Shown in pieces: positions 63,335 through 64,000 of a stretch of 64,000 nt of DNA (the first letter of the stretch is position 1; the number at the start of each line of letters is the position of its first letter). Location of the stretch: assembly GCA_014654415.1 (NCBI GenBank), contig JACWDC010000004.1, positions 37,375-101,374 on the forward strand, given 5' to 3'. Both the position numbers and the translations under genes were made by a program. The notes below the pieces were generated by a model. The model was not told where the DNA came from. It did no database searches and worked only from the letters and a program-made list of their open reading frames with translations. This DNA is from Pelagibacterales bacterium SAG-MED05 (lineage in GTDB: Bacteria; Pseudomonadota; Alphaproteobacteria; Pelagibacterales; Pelagibacteraceae).

Positions 63335-64000
63335 ATGATTTTAGGTTTTTTAGGAACGGGACGCATTACATCTTCAGTTATTGAAGGTATTTTCAAGTCT
63401 AAATTAAGAATCAAAAAAATTTATATCTCCCCTCGCAACAAAACAATAGCAAAAAAATTGACCAAAAGATTTAAAAAAGTAACTATTTCAAGGAACAATC
63501 AACAATTAATTGATAAATCGAACTGGGTATTTTTGGCCGTTACTCCAAAGGTCGGAGATAAAATTTTGAAAAAACTTAATTTTAAAAAAAATCAAAAAAT
63601 TGTAAGCTTTATTTCTTCAATAAATTTAGCTCAGCTAAAAAAATTTATTGGTAAAAAAGCTAAAATTATAAGAGCTATTCCACTTCCTCCCATTTCAATT
63701 CGAAAAGGTCCTGTACCTATATGTCCTCCCGATAAACAAGTAAAAAGTTTTTTCAATCAATTAGGTACAACAGTTGAAATAAAAAATGAAAAATCATCTA
63801 TAAATTTCTGGGCAACTTCAGGTATGATGGCGCCTTTTTATGAACTATTAAAAGTATTGTCTGATTGGTTAGTTAAAAAAGGAATTAAAAGAAATGAAGC
63901 TCAAAAATACATTACCTCACTTTTTGTAGCGTTATCAGAGGATTCAAAAATTAATTCAAAAAAAGATTTGAAATATTTAGTCAAAGATTCTCAAACGCCA
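63335..64000 (+). CDS. Pyrroline-5-carboxylate reductase-like (ProC family), truncated by window end
   Basis: MILGFLGTGRITSSVIEGIFKSK... VFLAVTPKV... IRAIPLPPISIRKGPVPICPP; frame open to 64000. Confidence 0.75.
   Translation, partial: MILGFLGTGRITSSVIEGIFKSKLRIKKIYISPRNKTIAKKLTKRFKKVTISRNNQQLIDKSNWVFLAVTPKVGDKILKKLNFKKNQKIVSFISSINLAQLKKFIGKKAKIIRAIPLPPISIRKGPVPICPPDKQVKSFFNQLGTTVEIKNEKSSINFWATSGMMAPFYELLKVLSDWLVKKGIKRNEAQKYITSLFVALSEDSKINSKKDLKYLVKDSQTP

Overview
AT-rich, gene-dense window that looks like a SAR11/Pelagibacterales-type alphaproteobacterial chromosome (inferred from gene content, small spacers and composition; not verified by search). From left to right: edge of a variable, surface-polysaccharide-like region with a translationally coupled phosphonate operon (nucleotidyltransferase-PepM fusion, phosphonopyruvate decarboxylase, Fe-alcohol dehydrogenase, CysC-like kinase); core block mrp / hflKC / degQ / miaA / ilvBN-ilvC-leuA / mreBCD-mrdA-rodA-bactofilin; metY preceded by what reads as a tandem SAM-II + SAM-V riboswitch; heterotetrameric sarcosine oxidase, ETF, ETF-QO and dimethylglycine/sarcosine dehydrogenase; a thiol/redox block (cysE, two msrB, ccdA, grxC) with an unannotated 39-aa Cys-rich metallothionein-like ORF; a branched-chain-type ABC transporter operon with an extra 83-aa membrane protein; azlCD; an NCS1 permease with an allantoin-to-glyoxylate pathway; CsiD-type glutarate 2-hydroxylase next to a tripartite tricarboxylate transporter. 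Most notable sequence-level signals: the metY tandem riboswitch, a degenerate second copy of the metY 3' end (IIADIKQALAA-stop) on the other side of the rhodanese gene, the metallothionein-like small ORF under a Fur-like box, the phosphonate/CysC-like operon with a 19-bp palindrome in front, the small protein inside the liv operon, and several promoters placed so that transcripts should be leaderless. No tRNA, rRNA, CRISPR array, prophage or IS element was recognised.
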